DNA from: Aureispira sp. CCB-QB1
GTDB lineage: Bacteria > Bacteroidota > Bacteroidia > Chitinophagales > Saprospiraceae
NCBI RefSeq assembly: GCF_000724545.1
Contig: NZ_JHBV01000044.1
Coordinates: 1-64,000 of the forward strand
Length of the DNA stretch: 64,000 nucleotides
Reading direction: 5' to 3'
The translations under genes were made by a program, and so were the position numbers. Below, in pieces: positions 38,015 through 45,625 of this stretch (positions within the stretch are counted from its first letter, which is position 1; every line of letters starts with the position of its first letter). Below the pieces are notes generated by a model. The model was not told the DNA's origin. It was given only the letters and a program-made list of their open reading frames with translations, and searched no databases.

Positions 38015-38115
38015 TGGTTAAAGCGAGCTTGTGGAATGCGTTTTCCATTAATACTTCTACTTGTTCTTTTCTGTATCCCAAATATACTTTACCACTCAAA
38101 GATCAGATAAAATAG
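38015..38115 (-). pseudogene. Decayed moxR fragment
   Basis: This matches moxR 34407-34543 with internal deletions. TTGGTTAAA, GAGCTTGTGGA and TGCG are shared first. Then 67 bases (38049-38115) align to 34479-34543 with about five transitions and a 2-base insertion that breaks the frame. The surviving piece encodes only part of the MoxR C-terminal lid. It is joined after about 20 bases to the duplicated operon promoter. Confidence 0.8.
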
Positions 38116-38134
38116 TTATTTAGTGGTCACTATT

Positions 38135-38243
38135 TTGGTCATTTTGATAAGGTTTAGTTTAGCTAGAGTAAAGTAAGGTTGTTTGAGTGTTAATATCGTT
38201 AATGAGCAAATTATTATAATACAAAATAAGAAAAAAAAGTTCC
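38135..38243. repeat. 109-bp direct repeat, copy 2 (orphan promoter segment)
   Basis: It is identical to 36030-36138. In minus-strand reading it carries the promoter/leader and the first codons ATGACCAA, after which the gene is missing and moxR relic sequence follows. A further GATTATGTAGG after a short gap is also shared with the region beyond 36138. Confidence 0.9.
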
Positions 38244-38321
38244 TTGGAGATTATGTAGGTATATCATTTTATTGGTGATAATTTCTACTACTAAGACAAA
38301 GTAGCAGCACAACTAACTACT

Positions 38322-38354
38322 AAAAAAAAGACGCCAAGAAAAAATCTTGGCGTC
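38322..38354 (-). terminator. Rho-independent terminator of the T9SS protease gene
   Basis: A perfect 10-bp stem, GACGCCAAGA and TCTTGGCGTC (38330-38354), has eight A on its left on the plus strand, which is a T-run after the hairpin in minus-strand reading. It lies 37 bases beyond the protease stop codon. Confidence 0.85.
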
Positions 38355-38390
38355 TGTTGTGTTGCTGCTGTGTTAAGAAAAAATATCCCT

Positions 38391-40697
38391 TTATTGTTTG
38401 ATAACCTTTCTAACAAGCTGTTTTTTATCGTTTGCAAACGTAATAAAATAAACTCCACGATTTAAATCATTCAACACAACCGTTTTATTTTGGAGCGTGC
38501 CAGTTTTTACAATTTGACCTTGTAAATTCACCAATGTATAATTCGTAAGCCCTTCAATATTGGTTTGAATTTGTAGTTGATCTGTAAATGGATTAGGTGA
38601 CACGTTTAAGAAGGTTCCTTGTACTTTTTCAACGTTGCTAACATCGACACTAGCACTTTCGTTGCTATTGACACAGAAGTTCTTTGTCTCTGTACTGCTA
38701 AAACTTCCTCCAGAAGCTAAAACAGTTCCGCTTGACGCATTGCTAAGAGAATAAGAACCATTACCGTATGCACAACACATACCATCTCCATAAGAGTCAT
38801 TAACAGTTAGTGTGTAACAACCAGCTGGCAAACATTGATTGATGTTGAGCGTAGAGCCATCTGCTTGGTTAGGATAAGTACCTCCAGAAGCAACAGTAGC
38901 ACCAGCACTATTTTTGATGTTCCAGCTTGTTTCTTCTGGATAATTATCAAACTTGAGAGTCAAGCGAGTATCGATACAAGTTGGAGTAGCCGTACCTGAT
39001 ATAGAGAATGCATCTACAGCCATGTCTCCTTGCCAAGTTGTTCCTGTTGTACCATTAAATCGTAACTTTAACTCTGTTTCGGAAGTATAACTGTTTAGAC
39101 TGACAGTAGCTGTTTGCCAAGAATTTCCTTGGTTACCTGCTTTAGACCAAATTGTAGTCCAAGAAGTTCCATTAGTGCTTGCTTCTAGTTTTAAATTTCC
39201 CATTGCAGCAGCACCATACATATGATACTTGAAGGTTAAGCTAGGAGAACTCAAGCCGGATAAGTCAAAACAAGGGCTATTTAAGATAGCTTGTTTGCTA
39301 GAGTAGTTTGGAGAAGATGATTCCATATAAACATAGTAACTACCGCTACTTGCAGCACTTGGTCCTGTATTAGAAGAAGGTGTGCCACCTGAATTGCGAC
39401 TCCAGTTAAAGTCATCACCACTTGCTTGTGTCCAAGCACCAAAGTTGGTTTCAAAACTTTCAGTATATGGGAAAGAACTTATGGTTGAACTACAATTGGC
39501 TGGTGGATTGGTGCCTCCATCAACACCACAATTAGGCATGTCATTACCAATGTGTGCGATTAACTTATCGCTTCTACCACTAGAACCGTTGGTACAGCCA
39601 CCTGTATTGTGAATGGCAACTACTAAATTAGAATTATAATCCAAAACAGGAGATCCAGAACTACCACCTTCTGTATCAGCATAATAACGAATGCCATTAG
39701 TTGTCACGGTATTAACTTGTGCATTACCATTGGCATCACCTCCTTGGTCTGTTTTTACTGTAATCTCTTTGCGTCTACCTCCTGGATGCCCTACGATGTA
39801 AATGCGATCATTTACAGAAGGTGCAACAGAACTCAAGCTTAAATAGCCGTAGGTGCTAGTTGGATTATTTGGAAGTTTTAGTAACGTATAATCTAGTGTA
39901 GAACTAGTTTTGATAAATGTAGAAGAAGATGCGACAACATCAGAAGTGGAATTACCAGAGCCATTACAATTAGTATGATGATAATTGAACATAAAATCAG
40001 TGTTAGCTGCCGCAGAAGCCGTGCCAACACAGTGATTATTTGTCATCAAATGACCATCACAACCTAGTAACCAACCTGTACAAAGACTAGAGCCATTGAT
40101 TAATAATCGGCAAACAGCCCGGCCTTTGGTGTACATGGTTGTTCCATTATAGCAAATGATAGGTTCTTTTTCGTCACCACCACAAATTGATTTTTCTGCT
40201 AAGATAGCATCAATCTTTTCTTGTGGATAGCCATAAGCAACTCGTGCTATGTCAAAACCGTAGTAGTTGGACGCATTTTGAGCATGGAGACGAACAATAA
40301 TACGCTCGTCAAATAAAACTTTGGTCCAAAAATCACTGATCGTATTTAGCTGAGTATCAATGATTTTACCTTGACCACCATAAATGATAGATTCTCCAAT
40401 ATTAGGAGCTGTAATCTCTACATAATCACCTGGCGCTAAGTTGAAATTTTTAAAGTATAATTTGATGTAAGAAGCTTGTTTGGAATAGAACTCTTTTTCG
40501 AAGATAATCCCTGTTGTACCAGTTGCATTGTAAGGATGTTGAGTCTGTATGTTTAATGCTTCCTCATCTCCAATTTTGAGTGGTTTGCTAGGTCGATCGA
40601 GATGGTTTTGAGAGGAGTGGTTAGATCCTGTAAGTGGGCTTTGGGCGTAGGTAAGACTACTAATGAATAGTAGGAAAAATAATAAATTTTTCATCAT
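38391..40697 (-). CDS. T9SS-secreted trypsin-like serine protease with MAM-like domain
   Basis: The 768-residue precursor has a signal peptide (MMKNLLFFLLFISSLTYAQS) and an N-terminal beta domain to about 160. A chymotrypsin-fold protease follows with His222 (LMTNNHCVG), Asp269 (TLDYTLLKL) and Ser347 (EGGSSGSPVL). A MAM-like jelly-roll at about 405-575 (ESFETNFGAW) comes next, then a Cys-containing domain with DSYGDGMCCAYGNGSYS (about 580-690). The T9SS type A sorting domain ends in YFITFANDKKQLVRKVIKQ. It is probably an extracellular protease. It is transcribed alone with its own terminator. Confidence 0.88.
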   Translation of the reverse strand: MMKNLLFFLLFISSLTYAQSPLTGSNHSSQNHLDRPSKPLKIGDEEALNIQTQHPYNATGTTGIIFEKEFYSKQASYIKLYFKNFNLAPGDYVEITAPNIGESIIYGGQGKIIDTQLNTISDFWTKVLFDERIIVRLHAQNASNYYGFDIARVAYGYPQEKIDAILAEKSICGGDEKEPIICYNGTTMYTKGRAVCRLLINGSSLCTGWLLGCDGHLMTNNHCVGTASAAANTDFMFNYHHTNCNGSGNSTSDVVASSSTFIKTSSTLDYTLLKLPNNPTSTYGYLSLSSVAPSVNDRIYIVGHPGGRRKEITVKTDQGGDANGNAQVNTVTTNGIRYYADTEGGSSGSPVLDYNSNLVVAIHNTGGCTNGSSGRSDKLIAHIGNDMPNCGVDGGTNPPANCSSTISSFPYTESFETNFGAWTQASGDDFNWSRNSGGTPSSNTGPSAASSGSYYVYMESSSPNYSSKQAILNSPCFDLSGLSSPSLTFKYHMYGAAAMGNLKLEASTNGTSWTTIWSKAGNQGNSWQTATVSLNSYTSETELKLRFNGTTGTTWQGDMAVDAFSISGTATPTCIDTRLTLKFDNYPEETSWNIKNSAGATVASGGTYPNQADGSTLNINQCLPAGCYTLTVNDSYGDGMCCAYGNGSYSLSNASSGTVLASGGSFSSTETKNFCVNSNESASVDVSNVEKVQGTFLNVSPNPFTDQLQIQTNIEGLTNYTLVNLQGQIVKTGTLQNKTVVLNDLNRGVYFITFANDKKQLVRKVIKQ

Positions 40698-41386
40698 AAA
40701 TAGTTTTAATTAAAACAGAAAGTGTGTGTAGCGTACTACCAAGGGGGATGTCGTATTGGGGAATATTAAATCCTTTGTTTATCTGTTGTGAGGGTGTTTG
40801 GATAGATTGATGTTAACTAGTGTTTTTCAATTGAATCATTTGAAATTGTTTTAAGTAGAATGAGGAAAATTTTGAATAAGTATTATGGTGTTTGTGTTTT
40901 GTATCTATGTTGTTATTTGTAATTATACACATTAAAAATCATAAAAAGTAAAATTTAATTTTGTTATTAGGTTTTAAGTCGAAACCTAATTTCGTTTAAA
41001 AAAGGAGTTAGATTTAATATATTTAGGGGTAATATTTGAAGTGTTAAGTTTTTTATTTTGATTAGTCTTGTTATTTGAAATAAAATTTTGTTTAAGCTTG
41101 GTTTTATATCCGTTATTAAAATTTTCTTAACATATAATTAAGAGTTTAAAAAGTTTTCTAAATCTGTAAAACGTAGTGTTATTTTAGTTATGTATTATCT
41201 ATTGAAAAATAAAGAGTAAGGTTTTTTGTGGTTTTAAACCCAAGCTTTTGACTTATTTAACTGTACAGCTACATTGCGGTTTCGAGAGACTATTGTTGGC
41301 TAAAACTGGAAATAAAAAAGAAGTCTTACCGCTAATTGGTGGCAAGACTTCTTCTTAATAGAGAGGAGGTATAGATGTAAAGGATG
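40698..41386. other. AT-rich intergenic region
   Basis: 689 bases. It holds the terminator at 41318-41353 and presumably the promoter of the protease gene near 40700-40850. No ORF, repeat copy or RNA gene was recognised in the middle. Confidence 0.4.
41318..41353 (-). terminator. Rho-independent terminator of the DoxX operon
   Basis: AGAAGTCTTACC pairs with GGCAAGACTTCT (one mismatch), with an A-run on the left that becomes a T-run in minus-strand reading. It is 34 bases beyond the stop at 41387. Confidence 0.75.
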
Positions 41387-41596
41387 TTATCTTTTGCGAT
41401 CTACTTTGCTAATGAAAAAAAAGAAGACAATAGCTGATATACCATAAAAGACCATAAACGCAGGATCTCTCTTGGCAAATTCTAATTTTAATCCAAAAAG
41501 ATCTAAATAAACAATCAAAGTATACAAAAGAACTTCTATTCCAATAAATAATAAAAACAAGGTAACAAAGTGGCGGCTATCGTTAGAGTTGCTCAT
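41387..41596 (-). CDS. Small two-helix membrane protein
   Basis: The 69-residue protein has two hydrophobic segments (about 10-32 and 46-62) joined by a short charged loop, and a basic C-terminus (KVDRKR), so both ends are probably cytoplasmic. No family was recognised. It is 74 bases downstream of the DoxX gene and upstream of a terminator, so it is likely the last cistron of that operon. Confidence 0.55.
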   Translation of the reverse strand: MSNSNDSRHFVTLFLLFIGIEVLLYTLIVYLDLFGLKLEFAKRDPAFMVFYGISAIVFFFFISKVDRKR

Positions 41597-41670
41597 AAAT
41601 AGTAAATCTTAATTTATTTTAATAGTGTGCCAAAGCCATACTATTTAGTATAGCAAATTATCGTATGAAG

Positions 41671-42102
41671 TTAAAGTGAACGACTATGGTTAATATAATA
41701 ATCGATAGAAAACCGATCCCATTGACTAGGCAGCAACAATAGAGCAATTAAAAGCATCGCACGGTACATAACATGAGACAAATCCCAAATGGGTTCTGCG
41801 TAGCCATGTCCAAATGTTACAAGAACCAAAACAGATGCTAGAGCATATAAGGCATAATCTCGTTTTAAACCAATCACAAGCAACAACCCTCCTATAAGTT
41901 CTACATAAGAAGTATAATAAGCTGTTCCTAACAACAGGAATTTAGGAATACTAGCATAGGCTTGAGTAGCAAATGCCATTTGATAAATGCCGTCTACTGT
42001 ATAGGTAAATACCTTGCCGTATCCTTGCATTAAAAAGATAAAACCCAATAATAAGCGCAATGTTAACACAGCAACTTGCTGATTAAGAGGAACAGTTTGC
42101 AT
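41671..42102 (-). CDS. DoxX family membrane protein
   Basis: The 143-residue protein has four hydrophobic helices. The DoxX pattern LTLRLLLGFIFLMQGYGKVF is at the N-terminus, followed by YVELIGGLLLVIGLKRDYA and LPSQWDRFSIDY. DoxX-like proteins are inner-membrane components linked to quinone-dependent redox or thiosulphate oxidation in some organisms, but most are uncharacterised. The start codon is 11 bases after the stop of the upstream lipoprotein gene, so the two are co-transcribed. Confidence 0.8.
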   Translation of the reverse strand: MQTVPLNQQVAVLTLRLLLGFIFLMQGYGKVFTYTVDGIYQMAFATQAYASIPKFLLLGTAYYTSYVELIGGLLLVIGLKRDYALYALASVLVLVTFGHGYAEPIWDLSHVMYRAMLLIALLLLPSQWDRFSIDYYINHSRSL

Positions 42103-42113
42103 GGAATGTTTTT

Positions 42114-42497
42114 TTATAAGTCAATGGTTTCTGGACCTTTGTGAAGGTAAATGTGACACTCATCTCCTCCAATAATGTAGGCTTGCTCCACAATAATAGA
42201 ACCATTCGAGAAACCAACAAAATGAAAGCTATCTTTTTTGTTGACTAAATTACTATGATAAGCATCAGTTATAACAGGATAAAAACTATCGGACTCATTC
42301 GGATCTTCATATTTAAGGGTATCCCCATCTGATATTCTAATGGTATAGTAGCGATCGAGTTGCTGACCATTGATGCCTACATCTATACTTTTGTAAATAG
42401 TACTGCAGATGATATCATCCTGTGGTTGAGTAGGGGCACAAGAAATGAGTTGATAAAATCCTATTATTAGGAAGGAAAAGAAGAAAAATCGTTTCAT
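42114..42497 (-). CDS. Small lipoprotein
   Basis: The 127-residue product has the signal MKRFFFFSFLIIGFYQLISC with the lipobox LISC at Cys20. The mature part is acidic and beta-rich, with GDTLKYEDPNESDSFYPV. No family was recognised. It is the first gene of the three-gene minus-strand operon with DoxX and the small membrane protein. Confidence 0.6.
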   Translation of the reverse strand: MKRFFFFSFLIIGFYQLISCAPTQPQDDIICSTIYKSIDVGINGQQLDRYYTIRISDGDTLKYEDPNESDSFYPVITDAYHSNLVNKKDSFHFVGFSNGSIIVEQAYIIGGDECHIYLHKGPETIDL

Positions 42498-42673
42498 AAA
42501 GTTGTGTGTGTTTATTTTTACTAATGTAATTTACGGGACACTCATTTAGACTAAAGCCAAAAGGCTAGAGCAATGGTGTCTCTACTTAAAACAACAAAAT
42601 GAAAGCGGTCTTTGTTCTTGGTAAAAAGGAGCTTGTCCTTGTTTATAGATGTTTTAATGTTTTGTAATAACAA

Positions 42674-42937
42674 TAGTTCGTTGAAACCACGCAGTAGCAG
42701 CGAAGCTAAACTTTATTATTTTGATAATCAACAAGTTACAGTTTTACTGTATTTTGTGTTAAAAATTTGATTATCAACTGCGCAGCACTCACGAAGTACC
42801 ACGAAGTAGCAGCGCAGCTAAACTAATATAAATGTGCTTTTTTATCTTTTTGGTAAAAAAGTAAACAACTAAGCGATAGCGATCTCACGACCGCAGGGAG
42901 CTACCACGAAGTAGCACCGCAGGTAATCAACGAACTA
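42674..42937. repeat. Intergenic inverted-repeat element, copy F
   Basis: 264 bp, the longest copy, with perfect TIRs TAGTTCGTTGA / TCAACGAACTA. In order it contains AACCACGCAGTAGCAGCG, a TTTGATAATCAACAAGTT...TTTGATTATCAACT hairpin, CACGAAGTACCACGAAGTAG, a GTGCTTTTTTATC / GGTAAAAAAGTAAAC stem, CTCACGACCGCAGGGAGC and another CCACGAAGTAGCACCGCAG. It fills most of the 465-base gap 42498-42962. Confidence 0.85.
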
Positions 42938-42962
42938 CTATAATAAAAGAAGATGGATATAT

Positions 42963-43679
42963 TTAATCCAAAAACTCTAATGCAGCTCTCAAACGTTCAG
43001 GTTTGCCTACATCAAACCAATAATCTTGGTTGTGAGGATAGGCTATGATTTTGTGTTTGTCTGCTAAATTGAGGTATGTTTCTATAATAGAAAATTTGCC
43101 TTTTTGTGTCATCAAATTGAGCAAAGAAGGACGAATAATGTGTATGCCACTAAAGGCATACGATTGAATTTTTTGTGCAGGGCGAACATGTCGAATGGCT
43201 TTTGTTTTGGTGTTTGTCCAACCACACAGTTCTTGCTGTTCGTTGAACAACAAATAGCGGGAACTTTCTCTATTCCGTGTTGCTAGTGTTGCTAAAGCCT
43301 CGTGCTGCTGGTGATGGCGGAGCATAGTCGATAAATTGATGTTAGAAAGTACATCGACATTGTAAATAACAACGGCTTCTTCTTCTTCAAAATGTGCTTT
43401 AGCTTTTAACAAGCCTCCACCTGTTTCCAACAGTGCTGCTCGTTCATCTGAAATAGAAATACAACAACCAAAATTCTGATGTACCTCCAATTCTTTTAGT
43501 ACCTTTTCACCAAAATGATGAATGTTAATGACAATATCTATGATCCCAAAAGATTTTAAATGTTCTACAGCATGTTGTAAAAGTGTTTTTCCATGGACTT
43601 TTACCAAAGCTTTGGGGCGGTCATTGGTTAAGGGGCGAAGGCGAGTACCCAAACCTGCTGCAAATAGCATTGCTTTCAT
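42963..43679 (-). CDS. Sugar-phosphate nucleotidyltransferase
   Basis: The 238-residue protein has the pyrophosphorylase signature AAGLGTRLRPLTNDRPKALV at the N-terminus, NVDVLSN for the metal-binding Asp, and a FDVGKPERLRAALEF ending. It has no C-terminal left-handed beta-helix. This is the size and form of MurU-type (N-acetylmuramate-1-phosphate) or mannose-1-phosphate nucleotidyltransferases; the sugar cannot be told by eye. It is cytoplasmic and monocistronic. Confidence 0.85.
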   Translation of the reverse strand: MKAMLFAAGLGTRLRPLTNDRPKALVKVHGKTLLQHAVEHLKSFGIIDIVINIHHFGEKVLKELEVHQNFGCCISISDERAALLETGGGLLKAKAHFEEEEAVVIYNVDVLSNINLSTMLRHHQQHEALATLATRNRESSRYLLFNEQQELCGWTNTKTKAIRHVRPAQKIQSYAFSGIHIIRPSLLNLMTQKGKFSIIETYLNLADKHKIIAYPHNQDYWFDVGKPERLRAALEFLD

Positions 43680-43857
43680 AATATCTCTTTAACAATTTTA
43701 TAAACTTTACCAATATCTTTTGCTAATTATTTTAGCCAATCCTATTCTTATTTTAATGCCTTATTTGGAGACATCATGCAAAAATCATGGCTTTATCATG
43801 CAATCAAAAAATTGCAAAATACTAAAAAATAGGACAGTGTAAAAGTATTGTTTAAAC

Positions 43858-43887
43858 TTGAATATGTGTTCAATTTTGTTATATTTG
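43858..43887 (+). promoter_or_regulatory. Bacteroidota-type promoter for the PLP enzyme gene
   Basis: TTG (43858-43860), exactly 19 bases, then TATATTTG (43880-43887): a full match to TTG-N19-TAnnTTTG. The leader to the ATG at 44074 would be about 180 bases. It contains a 29-codon open frame (43944-44033) preceded by AAGGAG. Confidence 0.65.
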
Positions 43888-44073
43888 TTTAGCCAATATT
43901 CTTGCTGTTTAATAACAGGTCGAAACCAAGGAGCCATAGCAAAATGAAACTGGATTCGTCCCTTTATGGGAACAACACATGCTCGCTAGATTATGATTTA
44001 GAGTTGTGTGGTCTCACAAAATTACCACATTAAAGCATTAAAATTAAAAAAAATAAATAATAGATTGATCAAA

Positions 44074-45546
44074 ATGGAAGTAAAGACCAATAAGATTTCG
44101 ATTCCTCAAAAAGGTTTATCGACAGAAGAAATACTAAGCGAGCTAAAAGCTATGAAAAAGAATGATGTGCCTTGGGATTCAGGGAAAGTGCTCGCTTATG
44201 TTTATGAACCCAAAAAAGAAACGGAAAACTTGACAAAAGAGGCTTATAAGATGTACCTCATTGAAAATGGTTTGGATCCAACAGCATTCCCAAGCTTATT
44301 AAGGCTTGAAAATGATTTGATTGGGATGGCAAAAGATTTGTTAGGAGGAGATGATGAAGTAGTCGGAAACTTTACCTCAGGCGGTACAGAAAGTATTATA
44401 CTGGCTGTTAAAACGGCAAGAGACTATTTTAGAGCCAATCGACCAGAAATCCAAGTGCCAGAACTAATTATAGGAGAAACGGCACATGCAGCTTTCCACA
44501 AAGCGGGACATTATTTGGGGGTAAAAGTCGTCATGGTTCCTGTTGATAAAGACACTTTGAAAGTAGATCCGAAACTGGTTGAAGCAGCGATTACAGAAAA
44601 CACCATTCTAATTGTTGGGTCGGCACCTTCTTATGCTCATGGGGTAATTGATCCCATAGAAGAACTTGCAGCGATGGCAAAATCTAGAAATATTTTATGC
44701 CATGTTGATGCTTGTGTTGGTGGCTTTTACTTACCTTTTGCCCGCAAGGCAGGCTATGATGTTCCTCCTTTTGATTTTAGTGTCGATGGTGTAACCTCTA
44801 TGTCAGCGGATTTTCACAAATATGGATATGCTGCTAAGGGAGCTTCTTGTATTCTGCAAAAAAATAGAGATTTGAGACGGCATCAAATTTTTGCTTGTTC
44901 TAGCTGGTCTGGTTACACAGTGATTAATCCAACCGTATTGTCTAGCAAGACAGGTGGTCCTTTGGCTGGTGCTTGGGCAACCCTAAATCATATTGGACAG
45001 GAGGGATACATTGATATTGTCAAAGGTTGTCAAGAAGCTACTAAGTTATGTCGAGAAGGTATTGCAGCAATTCCAGAGTTAGAAGTAATGGGGGATCCTG
45101 ACATCAATTTAGTAGCAATTGTTTCTACCGATCCTAAAATTAATGTTTTTGCTATTAGTGACTGGATGGCAAAAAGGGGGTGGCATATTCAAGTTCAATT
45201 AGCCGCTAATTGTTCTAAAGAAGCATTGCATTTGAGTATTAATCGAGCGAACGTAGCACATATTCCAGAATTATTAAAAGAATTTAAATCAGCGATTGCA
45301 GCATTAAAAGAAAAACAAGCACCTGAAATGGCATTGGATCCAGCTATGTTGGCGCCTATGTTTGATAATATGAATGCTGAAACGTTTGACAATCTAGCAG
45401 AAATGCTTGGTTTAGGAGGTGGAGAAGAAGGGGCAGGCTTGCCTGATAATTTAGAAATGATTAATAATATTCTAAATCAACTGCCTGTCCAACAGCGCAA
45501 TGTTTTGCTAACAGAGTTTATGAATAAGCTGTTTAGTGCTATTTAA
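44074..45546 (+). CDS. PLP-dependent decarboxylase, sphingosine-1-phosphate lyase-like
   Basis: The 490-residue protein belongs to the group II decarboxylase / S1P-lyase fold. GNFTSGGTESIILAVKTARD binds the PLP phosphate, HVDACVGGFYLPFA holds the Asp, and SADFHKYGYAAKG carries the Schiff-base Lys249. Known relatives cleave phosphorylated sphingoid bases to an aldehyde and phosphoethanolamine, which fits the sphingolipids of Bacteroidota, though amino-acid decarboxylases share the fold. A C-terminal extension of about 80 residues after KEKQAPEMAL is unusual for the family. A GTG frame to 44008 is rejected because the ATG opens the family-like N-terminus. Confidence 0.8.
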   Translation: MEVKTNKISIPQKGLSTEEILSELKAMKKNDVPWDSGKVLAYVYEPKKETENLTKEAYKMYLIENGLDPTAFPSLLRLENDLIGMAKDLLGGDDEVVGNFTSGGTESIILAVKTARDYFRANRPEIQVPELIIGETAHAAFHKAGHYLGVKVVMVPVDKDTLKVDPKLVEAAITENTILIVGSAPSYAHGVIDPIEELAAMAKSRNILCHVDACVGGFYLPFARKAGYDVPPFDFSVDGVTSMSADFHKYGYAAKGASCILQKNRDLRRHQIFACSSWSGYTVINPTVLSSKTGGPLAGAWATLNHIGQEGYIDIVKGCQEATKLCREGIAAIPELEVMGDPDINLVAIVSTDPKINVFAISDWMAKRGWHIQVQLAANCSKEALHLSINRANVAHIPELLKEFKSAIAALKEKQAPEMALDPAMLAPMFDNMNAETFDNLAEMLGLGGGEEGAGLPDNLEMINNILNQLPVQQRNVLLTEFMNKLFSAI

Positions 45547-45564
45547 GGATTAAATTTTGTGATA

Positions 45565-45615
45565 TTTACTACTGAATGCTTGATAATATTCGTCAGTCAA
45601 GCATTCAATAGTAAT
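45565..45615. terminator. Bidirectional terminator between convergent genes
   Basis: TTACTACTGAATGCTTGA pairs with TCAAGCATTCAATAGTAA (one mismatch), flanked by A/T-rich DNA. It lies between stop codons at 45546 (+) and 45626 (-). Confidence 0.75.
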
Positions 45616-45625
45616 ATTGTAAGCA

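Noticed and set aside
4888-42937. Insertion sequences
   Set aside because: No transposase frame or remnant is found in or next to any repeat copy in this window.
44008-44073. GTG-initiated N-terminal extension of the PLP enzyme
   Set aside because: The extra residues are Lys/Asn-rich and unlike the family; the ATG at 44074 gives a family-like N-terminus.
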